This document shows, piece after piece, positions 48,024 to 59,918 of a stretch of 64,000 bases of DNA (within the stretch, counting starts at the first letter, position 1; each line of letters begins with the position of its first letter). Where the stretch lies: contig JACCLO010000002.1 of the NCBI GenBank assembly GCA_029448655.1, forward strand, positions 1,054,001-1,118,000. Reading direction: 5' to 3'. The DNA comes from Wolfiporia cocos. Lineage: Eukaryota > Basidiomycota > Agaricomycetes > Polyporales > Phaeolaceae. The notes beneath the pieces were generated by a model. That model ran no database searches. It was not told the origin of the DNA and saw only the letters and a program-made list of their open reading frames with translations. The position numbers and the translations under genes are program-made.

Positions 48024-48533
48024 GCCGCTCTGCGCGCAAAAGTAGCGCGGCATAACTCAGGCTCTTCCCCCATTGTGGAGATTTCGTGGCCGCAGGGGCG
48101 AATCTCCTTTGTAGGATAGTCGAACGTAGGTGGGTTACAAACTGGTGACGAGCCACTCTGCTCGCGCCCCGCTTATGTACACTACCGGCAGAACCAGCTA
48201 TCCCCTAGCTTGCCCGCTCATCAACTCAGTACGAGGTCATAACCCACGCATCCTATACACTTCTGTGTAAACTCAGGACTGCAGAACAGTATTACGTTGG
48301 CCGGAACAATTTGCGGCATCGGTCTCAGAGTATGTGTGGCAATCCCACTTTCGCCACAATGCCGTATACTGAATACCATTGATTGATCAAGTCAAGGCTA
48401 AGAACGTAGTGCATTGATTTCAAGGCAGAGAGTATGTGATGAAACTGCTGCTGCTCACGTCATAGTAAGTGGGCCGGGTCGTCGTTTCCTGTTTTATTTA
48501 ACTATAAGTACAGACGCGTATAAACCCTGCCGC

Positions 48534-49693
48534 TCAATAACAGTCGTAGTGAACATACTCGTTGTTTAGAACTTCTTTCAGGCGATATCGAGGATCGCAC
48601 ACGTGAAATAGTATATACCCCTCAACAAAACTGTCCCATGCAGACTTAGCTGCTTCTCCATCCAGGAGACTGCGTGCTCTCTTAGTCACCACCACAGTCT
48701 CGTCAATCAACTCGTGCAGTGTCTCGATCAGGGACTTCCCAGACACCTGTGCACGGCTATATATGTACGTGCCGGTGTCTCCGGCAAGTATTTCACGACA
48801 TAATATCGCTGGGGAGCATCAAAGATGGCATAGCCAAGCGCTAGACTCACTTCGCGTAATTAACAAACTTGCTGGCGTCTCTGCAATGATTTCAATATGC
48901 AACTCTCGGAATCAATGTCAACGCGCACTCACGGCAACGCTCGAATGAATACTCTCTCATCGGGGTACATATCCTTCTCCCACACAAAGCAAGAGTAGGC
49001 TTCGGGCACCCCAGATAACATCCGTCGATATTCGACGTAAGGACGAACCCGTGCTTCAACTCCCATCGCTTCGAGAAAGACACCATTCGGGTAGTTGCAT
49101 TGGTCAGGGGATAGTAATCCCACATTTGCGCAACTACCTTCACCAAGCGGCCAATCCGGCTGTCAGTATCATGCATAGCGGAGTCGTCACAGAATACTTT
49201 CGGTAGAGCAAGGGCATGGCTGCTTAAAATAGCTGATTCATCAATCGCCGCAAGTATGGCAGTAAAGATCGCGATGGCGGCTTTGGCTTCAACGCTGAGC
49301 AAGTGAGAATACGATATCTCCGCAATCGCAAGACCGGTGATGATGTATGGTTGCAGGCCAGCTTCGTCTGGCCATTGACTAGTGATATCTTTCACCCGAG
49401 ACTCGAGTTCGTGATCGCGTCTGACGGTTGGAAAGGAATAATCCATCTTCCGGAGGAAGTCGACCAAAGCTGCCTTTGCTTGGCATACCATGAGCTGCTG
49501 TCCATGAGCAAAATTCAGCTCATTAGATGAATCTAGAACATACCTCGGATGTGAGGACACCAGTAGATGCCTGTACGTCCTCAGCATTTTGTAGCCTCAC
49601 TCTGTGCACAACCAGCCGATAGCATGTTAGATAAGGAGACCCAGTCAAGAGTGACAATGACGCTTACATGGATGGTTCAAGCTGATTAGACAT
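48534..49693 (-). pseudogene. TRI5-like sesquiterpene synthase, broken copy
   Basis: Same five-exon layout as the left-arm gene, starting MSNQLEPS at 49693. KAALVDFLRKMDYSFP, the Asp-rich motif (AIDESA here, so the second Asp of the left copy is Glu) and the long central exon are open. In the last exon, right after NDIM, there is a net loss of eight bases against the left arm (at about 48,791-48,800), which removes most of the second metal-binding motif and puts a stop two codons on. The sequence after the lesion (GTYIYSRAQVSGKSLIETLH and RYRLKEVLNNEYVHYDCY) is still close to the left copy, so the break is young. As it stands the gene would give a protein lacking about the last 90 residues, including the NSE motif. 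Confidence 0.8.
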
Positions 49694-50361
49694 AGTGGTG
49701 AATGACAGGAAGCAAGCTCAGATAATGGTGATTCGACCGAGATTGGAACTAACGGGACCTGACCATCAACTTGACGGCATTATGTAGGAGTCAGAATAGA
49801 CACGTGCTTAGGGATTAAAGCACGCATACACACCCTCGGAGATGGTCAAATTGCGAAGCTGACTGATCCAGACATTTATAGTGGAGAACATTCCGTTGTC
49901 GCAGACGCGTGAATCGATGGACCACCATCAACCCACTTAGACATGGCTGCAATCGCCCAATGAGCTTTGAGGGGACTTTAAATAGAAGGCCGTGACGCTG
50001 TGGTGTGGGAGGGAAATCCGACGCAGTTACGGAGGAATGGGCCGTTGAGAGGCTACATGTGGAGCGAGGACGGGGATATCAAAATAAGGACTACACAGTT
50101 TGATAGTGCAGAAAGGCCGCTAGCTATCTTTTCTTACCCACTTGCAGCTACCAAATCTAGTAAGCAACTTACCTTATTATACAAATGTGTGACATCGCAA
50201 ATAACTACGAAGGTATCCTAGAAGCCGCGTCGTCAGCACAGACGCATTCATGATGCATCGGGGGACGATTGGACGCGAGCAATGGCTCAAGCGCTGAGCG
50301 CTCAGCGGCGGGACAGTGGGAACGACCGCGCTCCTATTGACGTTGTTGGACGAGTGACGTT

Positions 50362-50612
50362 GTTGGACGAGGCTATCGTCGTTACTTACTAAAATGGACG
50401 CTTATGTAATCATAGAGTATTTTCGCGCTCTCTCTCCCTCAATCTTCTACTACTATCGGGACCGAGGTTAGTTACTCTCCATCTGTCCTGTACTCATGTT
50501 TTCCTAGCCCGGATTTCGTATCCCACAGGTAAGTTACATAGAGTAATACAGTCTTCTACTACTTATATATATATATATCGAGACTGAGGCCCGGATTTGG
50601 TATCCCAGTCTC
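50362..50612. mobile_element. LTR-like insertion, possible solo LTR fragment
   Basis: This 251-base block is absent from the left arm. It is bounded by ACGTT on both sides (50357-50361 and 50613-50617), which fits a 5-bp target duplication. Its 5' edge (TTGGACGAG) is part of a 17-base unit that occurs twice in tandem (about 50,339-50,372). Inside are a TATA-rich run near 50,563-50,578 and two similar CCCGGATTTsGTATCCCA blocks. It has no coding capacity. The ends do not show a clean TG...CA, so the LTR label is tentative. Confidence 0.35.
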
Positions 50613-51760
50613 ACGTTCGCGCGGTCAGAAGCTTCTAGCGCAAAAACGTGGTCCCCCAACAAGCGCGGGGCGTGTTCTGTGTTCACGCGCCTACGTCTTT
50701 CTCCTTTCGCTGTCCTCTGGCTATCGTTCCTGAGCTGGTAAAGTCGCTTTGAGGAAGTTACATGCAGCTGACAGATAAAACATGAATGAAACGACGATAC
50801 TAAATTTATGAAACACGTGAGAGCCAAATCTCTCTTCTTCTTCTGAGATGACACTTTTGGCGTCTTCCTTCCACTATCAGGGGCGCAATCACACCTGAGG
50901 TTGTTCCTGCAGCTGCATATAGCACACTGAAGTTCCACCGGAACATCTAAGCGTTCTGTGTGTTGAACTCAATTCACCCTCCTGGCAGTGAATTCACATG
51001 AGTTATTTCAGCCCGATTAACGCCCAACGTCAGTACCTCAGCTTTTTGGCCATAGATTCACGACGCAGTCACTATCATAAAAACGGCTGCGATAGAGGTA
51101 TTCCAGAAACAATCTCATATACGCCGGGAAGGAAGCTCGATATCGCCGCATCGCAGGTTTGTTATTGAAAAACGCGGTTTATTTTGTTTGCGGTTCCGGC
51201 ACAACTTATTGTCCCTCAACAAATACAAGACACTGCAGCAGCTATCGTACAGCCTACGTTTCTGATGGAACGAAGCAGCTAATATATCCGAACAATTTGA
51301 TGAACAGAACACAAGGCGCTGCTGCGGAGAAGTCCACCCCCTAATGGATTCTGGAATGAAGCAGCTAGTACATCCAAGCCATGAACCCTGTTATGCACCC
51401 GTGATGGAACAGGTTTCCGTGATGTTTCATGCTCTTGCTTTCCAGCAATGTGCACTACGCAGCATAACGGCTCCGACTATTTAATTTATGTTTACAATTT
51501 TGTGTATAAAAACAGTAAACAGTATATAGATAGTAAATCGTCAGCTCTCAAACAGTTTGAATGCACCTTGGTTCGTAGAATTATCAAACCTAATTAGGAA
51601 CAGCACAGCATTCACTAAACCTGTTCGTAGACAAAGAAAGTCGACTGAAGTCCCTCGTTCTACCGCAGGCATCAGTCCTGACATTAGACGAGATGTCCAA
51701 GAAGATACCTTGCAGGATCGGATACAGGAGCATAAGATCCGATCGAATTGTCATGCTAGT

Positions 51761-52939
51761 CTATCGCGCCGAATACGAGGGCGGAAGAGTAACTGTAGAA
51801 GTTCCGCCTTTGAGACTGGAGCCTACATCCATTTCATGCATTGACTCTGCACTAAAACTCCCATTCTCCAACACTGCCGAGACTAAGTCAACGAGTCGCG
51901 ACGCCATTACATAAGACACAACACCACGCACTGTATCTCCGTTCTCCCTTGCGCTTTTCAAATGCTTGCCATTGCATGGGAAGACTTTCTTGGTAGCCGC
52001 TAATTGACGGCTCAACAGAGGGCAAGGGAAAGGGAGTAACTAGAGATTCGAACGAGGAGCCCTCCGCAGGTATCAACTGTACAGACGTCGATTTCACGTG
52101 CTGTGGTTGTTTACTACGTCTGCGGTGGACCCATAGCACGATAGCGGCACAGATGATCACTACAGCGACCATTGCCCCAAAAATGCCGCCAATCAAGGTT
52201 TTGTACGACCGAGTAGTTGTGTACTGAATCTGAGGGTTTATTTGAGAAGAGACAGGGGAAGCAGAAGAGGAGGGACTCATAGAAGAGGAGAGACTCATAA
52301 TGGAACTCGAAGAGGAAGTAGAACTAGAAGAGGAAAAGGAACTCGAGTAGGAAGGGAGGCATGACGAGCTGGATCCAGCGACTACTGTATACTGCTGCGC
52401 TGTTTGTGATTATGTGCTGATCTGAGCTTTTGGAAAGTGGCATTAACGCATGCGGACGTACGTGAAGAGAGCAAATTGTCCGGGTCGCTCTGTTGAACAT
52501 ATGTAAAGCTGACATTCTGGCCTGCTCATTGATTAGCACTCGCGGGGCTGACGCAAGCCTCGTTGTACTCACCAACAGGCAGGTTCACGGTCCAGAGGGT
52601 GTAGGTTTCATTGATAATGCCGAAATTAATCAAGGTTGGATCCCCCGGGGAAATGTCGCGATTTGGAGCTGCCCAAAGATGCTGCACTCGTGTACATTAC
52701 CGATTTGTCCATCAGAAGCTCATACGGGTACGCACGATTGGCGGCTGAGTGAAAGCAGGTGAATTATACGATCAGCAAATACGTTCATTGTGGATTAATC
52801 CGGTGAGACATACCGACTCAGTCCAGATGAGATTAGTCTTTGAGCACTGCACCAGAGTGCTCCCTGCAGGCGAGATGGAGAAAGTCGCCCGGATCATGGG
52901 CAGAAAAAGGGCGAGCCAAAGAAATTGTACACCGTACAT
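51761..52939 (-). pseudogene. Decayed Ser-rich single-pass surface protein gene
   Basis: Recognisable parts, in order: signal peptide (MYGVQFLWLALFLPMIRA), TFSISPAGSTLVQCSKTNLI, AYPYELLMDKS, APNRDISPGDPTLINFGIIN, ETYTLWTVNLPVGQNVSFTY, VQQSDPDNLLSS, QYTVVAGSSSSCLPS, a Ser-rich stem, a membrane helix (IGGIFGAMVAVVIICAAIVL), a basic stop-transfer WVHRRRSKQ and a tail ending TVTLPPSYSAR. This is a common basidiomycete layout. The pieces do not stay in one frame: the join into AYPYELL, the join before APNRD and the switch after SGYQESLPM each need a shift that no good intron explains. I call it a pseudogene, but mis-modelled introns could account for some of this. Confidence 0.5.
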
Positions 52940-54155
52940 GAGTGGGAGGTTAGGTTTGCCTGGAAGACCTAATTTGCCCCAGTACATGTATGTAAGTTCG
53001 AAGTGCAGCGACGGCAGTGAGTAACGTTTGAGGGCTCGAGCTTCCACATCACAAGTATATTTGCAGGCGAGCACGGCGGCTATGACAAACGCAAATAGCA
53101 CAGTCGGACGCGGCGACCGTCAGTGTGTGGTCGTTGAAACCCTTGTCATTGAGTCATCACCTCGAATGCTGAACTAATTTCAGAGCAGACGTATAAGCGA
53201 TCTCGGACGGTAACAAGAAAAGAACTCGAGATGGTCAATGACAGATTTCGCATGATGTATCGTCCTTACAACGATCTCGTGGTAACGGCTGTCGTATTGG
53301 GATACCTGAAACATTGAGGGCTAGTGCAATAACCAACTCCTTCTCTTGCGACCGCATAAGCACCGGCAACGCATTCTAATAAGCAGCAATTGGAACGTTC
53401 CTGGCTCCGTCAAGGACTTTGGGCATGGAAGCTCGGTTGAGCGGCATCGAAAACACGAATAGAAACGTGAGCTTATCGCGGAGCGTGCTTTTGACACTGC
53501 AGCGCTGATGAGAACTGCCAAGCATACCCACAGCAGTGCCTCACCAAGATACGCCGCTGGCCATGCTTCCTCCGACCGCAGTGCAACGGGGCGTGGAAAG
53601 AGCGGAGCAGCCTGGAATGGCTAATCTGGTTATTTGACAACGTGGCCATTGCATTTTGAGCACGCTAAAGATATCTGTTTAAACCGATGCATAGCAGAGG
53701 TGTAGAACAGTTCGGCATCGACATCGTGCAACCACCAAGCGCCCCAGGCGCTTCATGTAAACCCACTTGTCTGAATTTGCCGCTGCCACACGTCAAATCC
53801 TCACATCTTGACAGGTTGCTATCTGACGCTCCATATGTTCCTAACAGAGGAACCATGGCCGCGACGTACGTATTTGAACCAGTATACCGGGTTACAATCT
53901 CAGTATTCATCAACCTCTAACTCAGAGTGCTGATCTGGTCAGGTTGATAGAACCGAAATGGCTGTGACGAGAACGTTTGAGGTTCAGATCTGTATCTTAT
54001 GCGTCATGGCGCCTCAGAGCTATACCGGGGATTTTCCAACAGACCAAATGCTGTGTGACAGCTATCTGAGAAATGTTAATAACTGCCGTGGTGAGTTTTC
54101 AGCGCTTCAGCGTTCAAACAGCCAGTCCTGCCGTTAAAGTAATGTCAGTCCAGTC
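52940..54155. other. Gene-poor region
   Basis: About 1.2 kb with only short, unrelated frames on both strands. No family motif, repeat or RNA seen. Confidence 0.45.
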
Positions 54156-54623
54156 TCACAGCTGACAGGTGCGCGACGACTCAGGCCTCAGGATGGAGCT
54201 GCTTTTGTGCACGCGCAATATGAGATCAACAACCCCTATGTATTCTTCGTTTGATAATTGCTGACCAGTGGTGCCCCGCAGCGAGGAGACAAGACCGGTG
54301 TGGGTAGTGGATCCAAGGTCGGACGCACCGGCTAGCACGCCTTGTAGCCGTGAGTTGCGCTCCAGCTTAGCTTGCTCAGCCAGTGTTTGGGAATTTCTCC
54401 TCTCTTTGGATGCACGCTCTGCTGTTTCTTTCGCGCGGTATTCTTGCACGAGATGCGCTTGTTCCGCCTTGAGTGTCTGGCTATCGAGACATTGAAGAAC
54501 ACGCCTTGCGCGTTTCACCGGGGGCGTATCAACCAAGAACACTGGTGCGGTGTTCCCGTCCGTAAAGTGAGTAGAAGACAATCTGCTGTGTGGTGTGATT
54601 GTCATGTCGGATTGCGCGTGCAT
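54156..54623 (-). CDS. Hypothetical coiled-coil protein, possibly a relic
   Basis: Single open frame of 155 residues from ATG 54623. The middle is a charged helix (QTLKAEQAHLVQEYRAKETA, ERASKERRNSQTLAEQAK). There is no recognised domain, and the surroundings are gene-poor and repeat-like, so it may be a leftover of a transposon or gene. I do not assign a role. Confidence 0.3.
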   Translation of the reverse strand: MHAQSDMTITPHSRLSSTHFTDGNTAPVFLVDTPPVKRARRVLQCLDSQTLKAEQAHLVQEYRAKETAERASKERRNSQTLAEQAKLERNSRLQGVLAGASDLGSTTHTGLVSSLRGTTGQQLSNEEYIGVVDLILRVHKSSSILRPESSRTCQL

Positions 54624-55314
54624 TCGAGAGGCGCGTAGAGGCGCTCAACGCGCCTCAGAACTCGAAACGCGCGGTCCCGTGACTACCCTGATTAGGTAGA
54701 CTCGGAGTTTCAATGTTACAGCACTGCTCTCCCTTAGTCGTCACTGGACGGTATAAGCTACCCACCCCCTACCTCTCCTAAATATCCCTCCCAGTCCGGC
54801 TTCCTACTCTGCGGTCTCTCGTAGCTTGTAGTGTCCCGACTGGAAGCGAGTCTAGGCGATGGATGGACGACGGAGGAAAGTCAAAGATCGATTTAGATAG
54901 GCAACTGACTTGCCTTTTAGGGCAGTGTGCCACTTCAAATAGAACACGTCGCCACAGCATCATCATTTCTATTTCTCAACACACCCGACTGTTGGATCAG
55001 AAACCACACTTCGAGCGACGCATCGCTCCCCGTATCCCATTGATGTCACGCCAGTGCCGCCACGGAGGATCCTTTAAATTGAGCAGAAGATCCTTCTGCA
55101 TCCTGACCAGTCCGCTGATACGCTTAGTTTTCCCTCTATGCGATATCCTCTCACTGGCCACGTCGACGTCGCGTCATGGCAGCATCGTCAATAATGTCAC
55201 CCTGTCAGGGTGTGCATCCGCTATGGGTATACAAGGTCTGCAACCATCAGCATGAGCTTCAGCGCAAAGTAGCACTCAAACCATTTCACGCGTACACATC
55301 TGCACAAGTTCACC
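54624..55314. other. Intergenic region
   Basis: About 690 bp upstream of the Con-6 gene. Open frames here carry no motif. The part next to 55315 should hold the Con-6 promoter. Confidence 0.45.
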
Positions 55315-55643
55315 ATGTCCGACCAGCCCGAGTTCCACGCGCAGAACGTGAGGACTATGCTTAAGATGGTTGGTACACCATACTCATCGTTGCACAGGTC
55401 GCCCGCGGCCACAGGGCAGCGATCAACAACCCCAATGTCTCCGAGGAGGCAAGGGACAACTCCCGCCGCGCGCTGGAGGAACTCGAAGGTAGCTCGAACC
55501 CAGAGGAGTTCACCGCCAGCGTTGGCGGCGACAAGGCATCCTCTTACAACTCGACCCAAGCCAAGAGGAAGGCCCAGTCCAGCGAGGTAGGTTGTACAGC
55601 ATCTTCTGTGGTTGAACATGAATTGATCGCTATGACCAAGTGA
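55315..55643 (+). CDS. Small Con-6 (conidiation protein 6) family protein
   Basis: Two exons (55315-55368, 55398-55643) give 99 residues. After MSDQPEFHAQNVRTMLK the Con-6 repeat is clear: VARGHRAAINNPNVSEEARD then NSRRALEELEG. The rest is Ser/Asn-rich (DKASSYNSTQAKRKAQSSE). The Con-6 family is induced in spores and slow growth; its molecular role is unknown. A donor-like GTAGGT after SSE and an AAG just before the stop leave open a short last intron, which would shorten the tail without moving the stop. Confidence 0.75.
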
Positions 55644-56274
55644 ATGTACCCGCGTAACGCAACTATGCAAGTCATTATCTGGAAAAGCTGTGCGAGGGAA
55701 GTCGAGGAACACAACGTTGAGCCTGGCCGATATTACGCCAACCACATAGCGCCTATGCGCGCTAGAGGCCTGTTCATCTTAAGATATGGCATTTGAGTAT
55801 GCGCCGTAACGCGTAAAGCTTGAAGCATTACCTATAAAGCAGCCTGCTGATCCATATCCGCCAGCTTACCAGTCGGTTCATGTAGACGGGCATCCGCTAT
55901 CCGTGCCAGATTGAGAACGGGAGTCCAGGAGCACCCACAACGACCCTTCATCATGTATATGACAGATGCATGTATTGATCCTGTCCAAAACCGCATTGAT
56001 GTAGATCGCAGAAGTGAAGAACGCCTGCGACGCTCAGTCAAGGAGGCGCGCCATCCCCGGATGCCGGCGCCGGCGCTCACGTTGCTTGATGCGGTAGGTT
56101 CTTATCCTTAGGACGGAGATGAAAGGTCCCGAATTGAAGAGACACGATGTGTCTCGATGGCAGAATGACGATCGATATTCTTGCTAGCGAATCCAGCTGG
56201 AAGAGACCTTCGGGGGCTCGTCCCACTTAATCATATCAGTTACTCTATAGAATAGATGATCCACTGTACGTACA
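55644..56274. other. Intergenic region
   Basis: About 630 bp between two convergent genes. Nothing recognisable. Confidence 0.5.
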
Positions 56275-58162
56275 TCACAATCCTCGCAAAAACATCTCAT
56301 GCACTGTCCATTTTTCAGCTCGATCCTCCATAAGCACTGCTCGGAAGTAGCGTCCTGTAGCACGTAGGTGCAAAGCATCTGAAGCTAGCGCCATCTGCAC
56401 GCTGCATTCACGCAGGAATGTTGGTTCATCACCACTGTATGCTGGATCAGTAACCTTGGAGTCGTCGCACACTGGTTGCTGGGACGCTTTGCGCTGCAAC
56501 GAAGATCAATGTTGAAGGCGATCATCACAAGCACTGGGAGCCTACCCATTGCTCGCCATCCGTGGTTGAATCGAACGTGCTGGCTTGCAGGATCCTCTCA
56601 GTGTCCGCGTCTACCAGCCAGACCATCTCTATCGCATGCCACTCGTGCGCAGTGCTGATGTCCGCGAGTACGTCCAGGACGATCGAGTCTCCTGCTCGCG
56701 CATCTACATCTCACGTGGATCAGAGATCGGTGGTATATATGCCATAGAACGCACTGCCAAAGCTCTGGAATGAGGTTTCCGGGCGGGTGTCTACAGCATG
56801 CGACAGAGGATGTTCCTCGTAGTGCTGCTTGCCGGCGTCCCCGAGCATCTCCAAGTTCTCTGCTTCTAGAGCTAGGATGCGCTCCGCGCTATCACTCGTG
56901 TGCTTCATGGTATCTGGAAGGAGTTTGATGTTCGTTTCCAATACGCATGATGACCCACCGCACGCAGCACGCGTCTTGGCCGAAAGCGGGGGATGATCTC
57001 CCAGCGTGACGTATGGCATCTTGACCTTCGTCTGCGTTGCTCCTATCTCTTCCGCATCACACTCCGCCGCCCCGCATCGAGTCAGCGCGCCGAGGTACTT
57101 CGCAGCTCTAATCTGCAGCCAATGAGCCGCGCATCACACCACAGAGCACTCATACCGACTATATGCCGCGCATTGCGCGCGTTCCCCTCCTCACCCACAG
57201 TGAACGCATGCCCTCCACCAAGCGGGAAGTCCTGGTCGGCCCAGATCTCGGGCACGCGGTTGCTCAGGAGCGTGAAGTAGTTGTCTGCCATCTTCACCTC
57301 GTCGGGCGGCGCGCGGAGCGCACGGAGGAGCGCGAGGAACTCGTCCGCGCGCGTGCGCGGGACGAGCGCGCCGTGCCCGAGCCATGCGAAGGACGTGTGC
57401 ACCGGCGAGCGGTCCGTCGGCCGCGCGGGGACGTGCACCTCGCGCAGCGCCGAGGAGAGGTGCTCGTGCGGCGGGAGGAGGTAGATCGGGTGCGCGCCCG
57501 CGGCGTCGCCGATGCTCGCGCGCATCGCGCGGACGATCTCGGGGCGGATGAGGTAGTCGTCGTCCTGCGTCCGCTGAGCTGGCGGAGCGTGACGGGCGGG
57601 GCATGCGCACCTGGATGAAGCAGTATGGCGTGCTCGCCCCTGCGCAGGCCAGGAAGCGGCCTTGGAAGTACATGTTCCCCGGGGCGTTGATAATCTTCAG
57701 CTTGCTCTTTGTGCAACCTGTGTGTTGGAAGTCCTGGGGGACATATCGACCTGATCTCACGTACGCCGAGTCCATGCGTACCTCCCATGTTAGAGTCCTG
57801 GGGCTGTTGTTCCAAATAACTACTTGCGCGATGGTGTCGTCCAGCCAAGGTCCGCAGAATAGAGAAGAAATGAGCAAAACATTCGGAAAACGTGCCCAGT
57901 TTAGCAACACGGCAGTGGTGTCCGGCGTATTCACAATCACATCTTGGACTCGCTCATAGTCGCTGAAGTCAACAGCATCTGCTCGGTATGTCACAGGGAA
58001 CGTCCGCGGAACAAAGCCAATCTCCCTCAGGACAGGAAGGTATAGCGACGGTGGCAGCTCGTCGCTCTTGTTCTTGCCAATGAAATAGTTGGCGATCAGC
58101 GAGAAAAGAATGGGCACCGCGACCGTCTGCACGCCCCGCCAGATCTCTTTCAAGGTGAGCAT
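56275..58162 (-). CDS. Putative membrane-anchored glycosyltransferase with C-terminal beta-sandwich-like part
   Basis: Starts at ATG 58162 with a short cytosolic tail and a membrane anchor (WRGVQTVAVPILFSLIANYF). Next come LPVLREIGFVPRTFPVTYRA, FCGPWLDDTIAQVVIWNNSP, KLKIINAPGNMYFQGRFLAC, then DDDYLIRPEIV, a DXD-type metal site after an intron. EIWADQDFPLGGGHAFTVGE and NARNARHI follow. The last third reads PETSFQSFGNARAGDSIVLD then VLADISTAHEWHAIEMVWLV, similar in feel to discoidin (F5/8C) modules, and ends YFRAVLMEDRAEKWTVHEMF with the stop at 56275-56277. The DXD, the type II anchor and the aspartate-rich core suggest a Golgi transferase; donor and acceptor are unknown. About seven exons. 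Confidence 0.65.
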
Positions 58163-58594
58163 CGCGGGTGAGAGGAAAAGCGACAAGAAAGGCCGGCCTG
58201 CCCGGACCTGACACGAGCTGCTATCTATCCTCTGGAACAGGCACCGCGTCGGTCAAGTTGCGAGTTCAGTTACGTTCGATAGTTGCAGATACGTTGTTAG
58301 CAGGCTCAGAAACAACTTGCCCCACGGCATGCAGAGTGAAGCAGAACAGGGAGAACGGTCCAACACCCAACGCGCCGTCCAGCGTCGGGTGCTTGCCCAG
58401 GAACGCCTCCGCCGTCGGCGGTTTGGCGCCCATAATGGCCTCACGGTGTCGAGCGTCTACCCCGCACTCATCATCTGACTCTGGAACGCCTCGCTCAAAC
58501 TCCGCACCCACGTCTGGCGCACGCACTCGGCGCCGTGTCTGCCACCACTGTTTGTCGCTACTCGTTCCCTCTCGTCGACCACTTCCGTCTGAAC
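58163..58594. other. Intergenic region, shared divergent promoter
   Basis: About 430 bp between the starts of the glycosyltransferase (leftward) and NIPSNAP (rightward) genes. Frames here are open in several phases because of composition only. Confidence 0.5.
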
Positions 58595-59918
58595 ATGCTT
58601 TCTCTGCGCAGTGCCCGGGCTCTGAAGCCTCGTGTGGCGTCCGTCGAGGCCAGGAGGAACATCTCCGTGAAGGTGAGGTCGCCGCGTCGCGATGCACGTT
58701 GGCTTGCGCGGCGTGCTGATCCTCCTTCGTTTGCTTGCATTGTGACTATGGACGCCATTGTAGAACATCCTGCATGGCTCCCCGCAGGCAAAGCAGGAAG
58801 GCGACGTGCAGATCCAGCAGCACTCCAAAGTCATAGCACGGGGCAAATACGTCCATGGGTTTGAAGGCGAGTGCCCTCTTCTCCGTACGGTTTAGCTCGC
58901 CAACGTCAGCTTCGGTGCCGCATGACAGTCCATCGCGTCAAGCCGAGCGCTGTTGGAGAGTACAAGAAGGCAGCGTACGTTCCACGGATGAACATGGTTG
59001 TCTCCGCTGATATGGCCTCATACATTGCGTTATCAGGGAAGAATATTACGCGGCTATCAAAGATGACCCCGAATTGCACGTCAAGCTGACTGGCAGCTGG
59101 GAAAATATCGTTGGGGAGCAAGATACCTTCTGTGGGGACCGCTCTATCTTCAAGGGTATCCGGTTGTCTAAATTAGAGCGTCGCCCCAGACCACATCCTC
59201 GAGTACGAGAACTACAGTGGTTATGACAAGACCACGAAGAAAATCCGGGAGTCTTCTGTGAGTAGCATGGTATCTTCCCATGAGGCTGTGTCCCGATATC
59301 GCTCCTCCAGTACCAAAAGGTATATGAGCAAATGCTCCCCCACCTGGTCTCCCGTTCTTCGCAATTGTGCCAGGAGTTTGCTATTCTGCCAACTGCACCC
59401 CCGCATTCTGAAGGCGGCGTCTTTGAGCTTCGGACGTATCAGCTGAGCCCAGGCACCTTATTGCAATGGGAACAAACTTGGTGAGATGATCATGAACTCA
59501 TTAATTCAAATCCATATGCACCCTCATCTCACCATTGGACGTGTCATATCTCGTTAGGCGCAAGGGCATCGAGGCCCGTCGGAAGTTCGTAGAGCCGGTT
59601 GGTGCATGGTTCTCACAGGTTGGGCGACTGCACCAAGTGCACCACATGTGGCAATATCCGTACGTGCACCGAGCAATGTCCGTTCTCACTGCGCCTCATG
59701 GTCAGCTGGTATTCCCAGTGACCTGCAGACCCGCAAGGAGACGCGCGAGAAGGCGTGGAAGCTCGACGGCTGGTCGGAGACGGTCTCAAAGGTATGGTAA
59801 AGTTCCCTTCTGCGCTTGCGGTGACTGAACCTAATTCCGGCGTATCAAGACGGCGGAGTATTCGATGCTGATGGATGCCATAATTCTCGAGCCGCTCCCG
59901 TACAGCCCCCTCAAGTGA
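58595..59918 (+). CDS. NIPSNAP-family mitochondrial protein
   Basis: About eight exons. The N-terminus (MLSLRSARALKPRVASVEAR) is a mitochondrial presequence. Then QQHSKVIARGKYVHGFEVHR, VKPSAVGEYKKAAEEYYAAI, DPELHVKLTGSWENIVGEQD, TFYHILEYENYSGYDKT, YQKVYEQMLPHLVSRSSQLC, the second repeat starting GGVFELRTYQLSPGTLLQWE, RRKFVEPVGAWFSQVGRLHQ, VHHMWQYPDLQTRKETRE and WSETVSKTAEYSMLMDAIIL. The two ferredoxin-like NIPSNAP repeats are both present. NIPSNAP proteins are matrix proteins linked to mitophagy signalling and metabolism in animals; the fungal role is not settled. One intron (58868-58928) starts with GC (GCGAGT) instead of GT. Confidence 0.9.

Larger units (their letters stand above)
48219..51558. 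repeat. Right arm of the 3.4 kb inverted duplication
   Basis: Reverse complement of 19,211-22,600, with the ends described there. It carries the second TRI5-like synthase copy on the minus strand with identical intron positions. Its private insertion (about 50,336-50,645) contains an LTR-like block and a short AT run. The two arms lie 25.6 kb apart, with conserved single-copy genes between them. Confidence 0.85.

Noticed and set aside
50563..50578. AT run as an origin or centromere signal
   Set aside because: It is a short microsatellite inside the LTR-like insertion, with no wider AT-rich structure around it.
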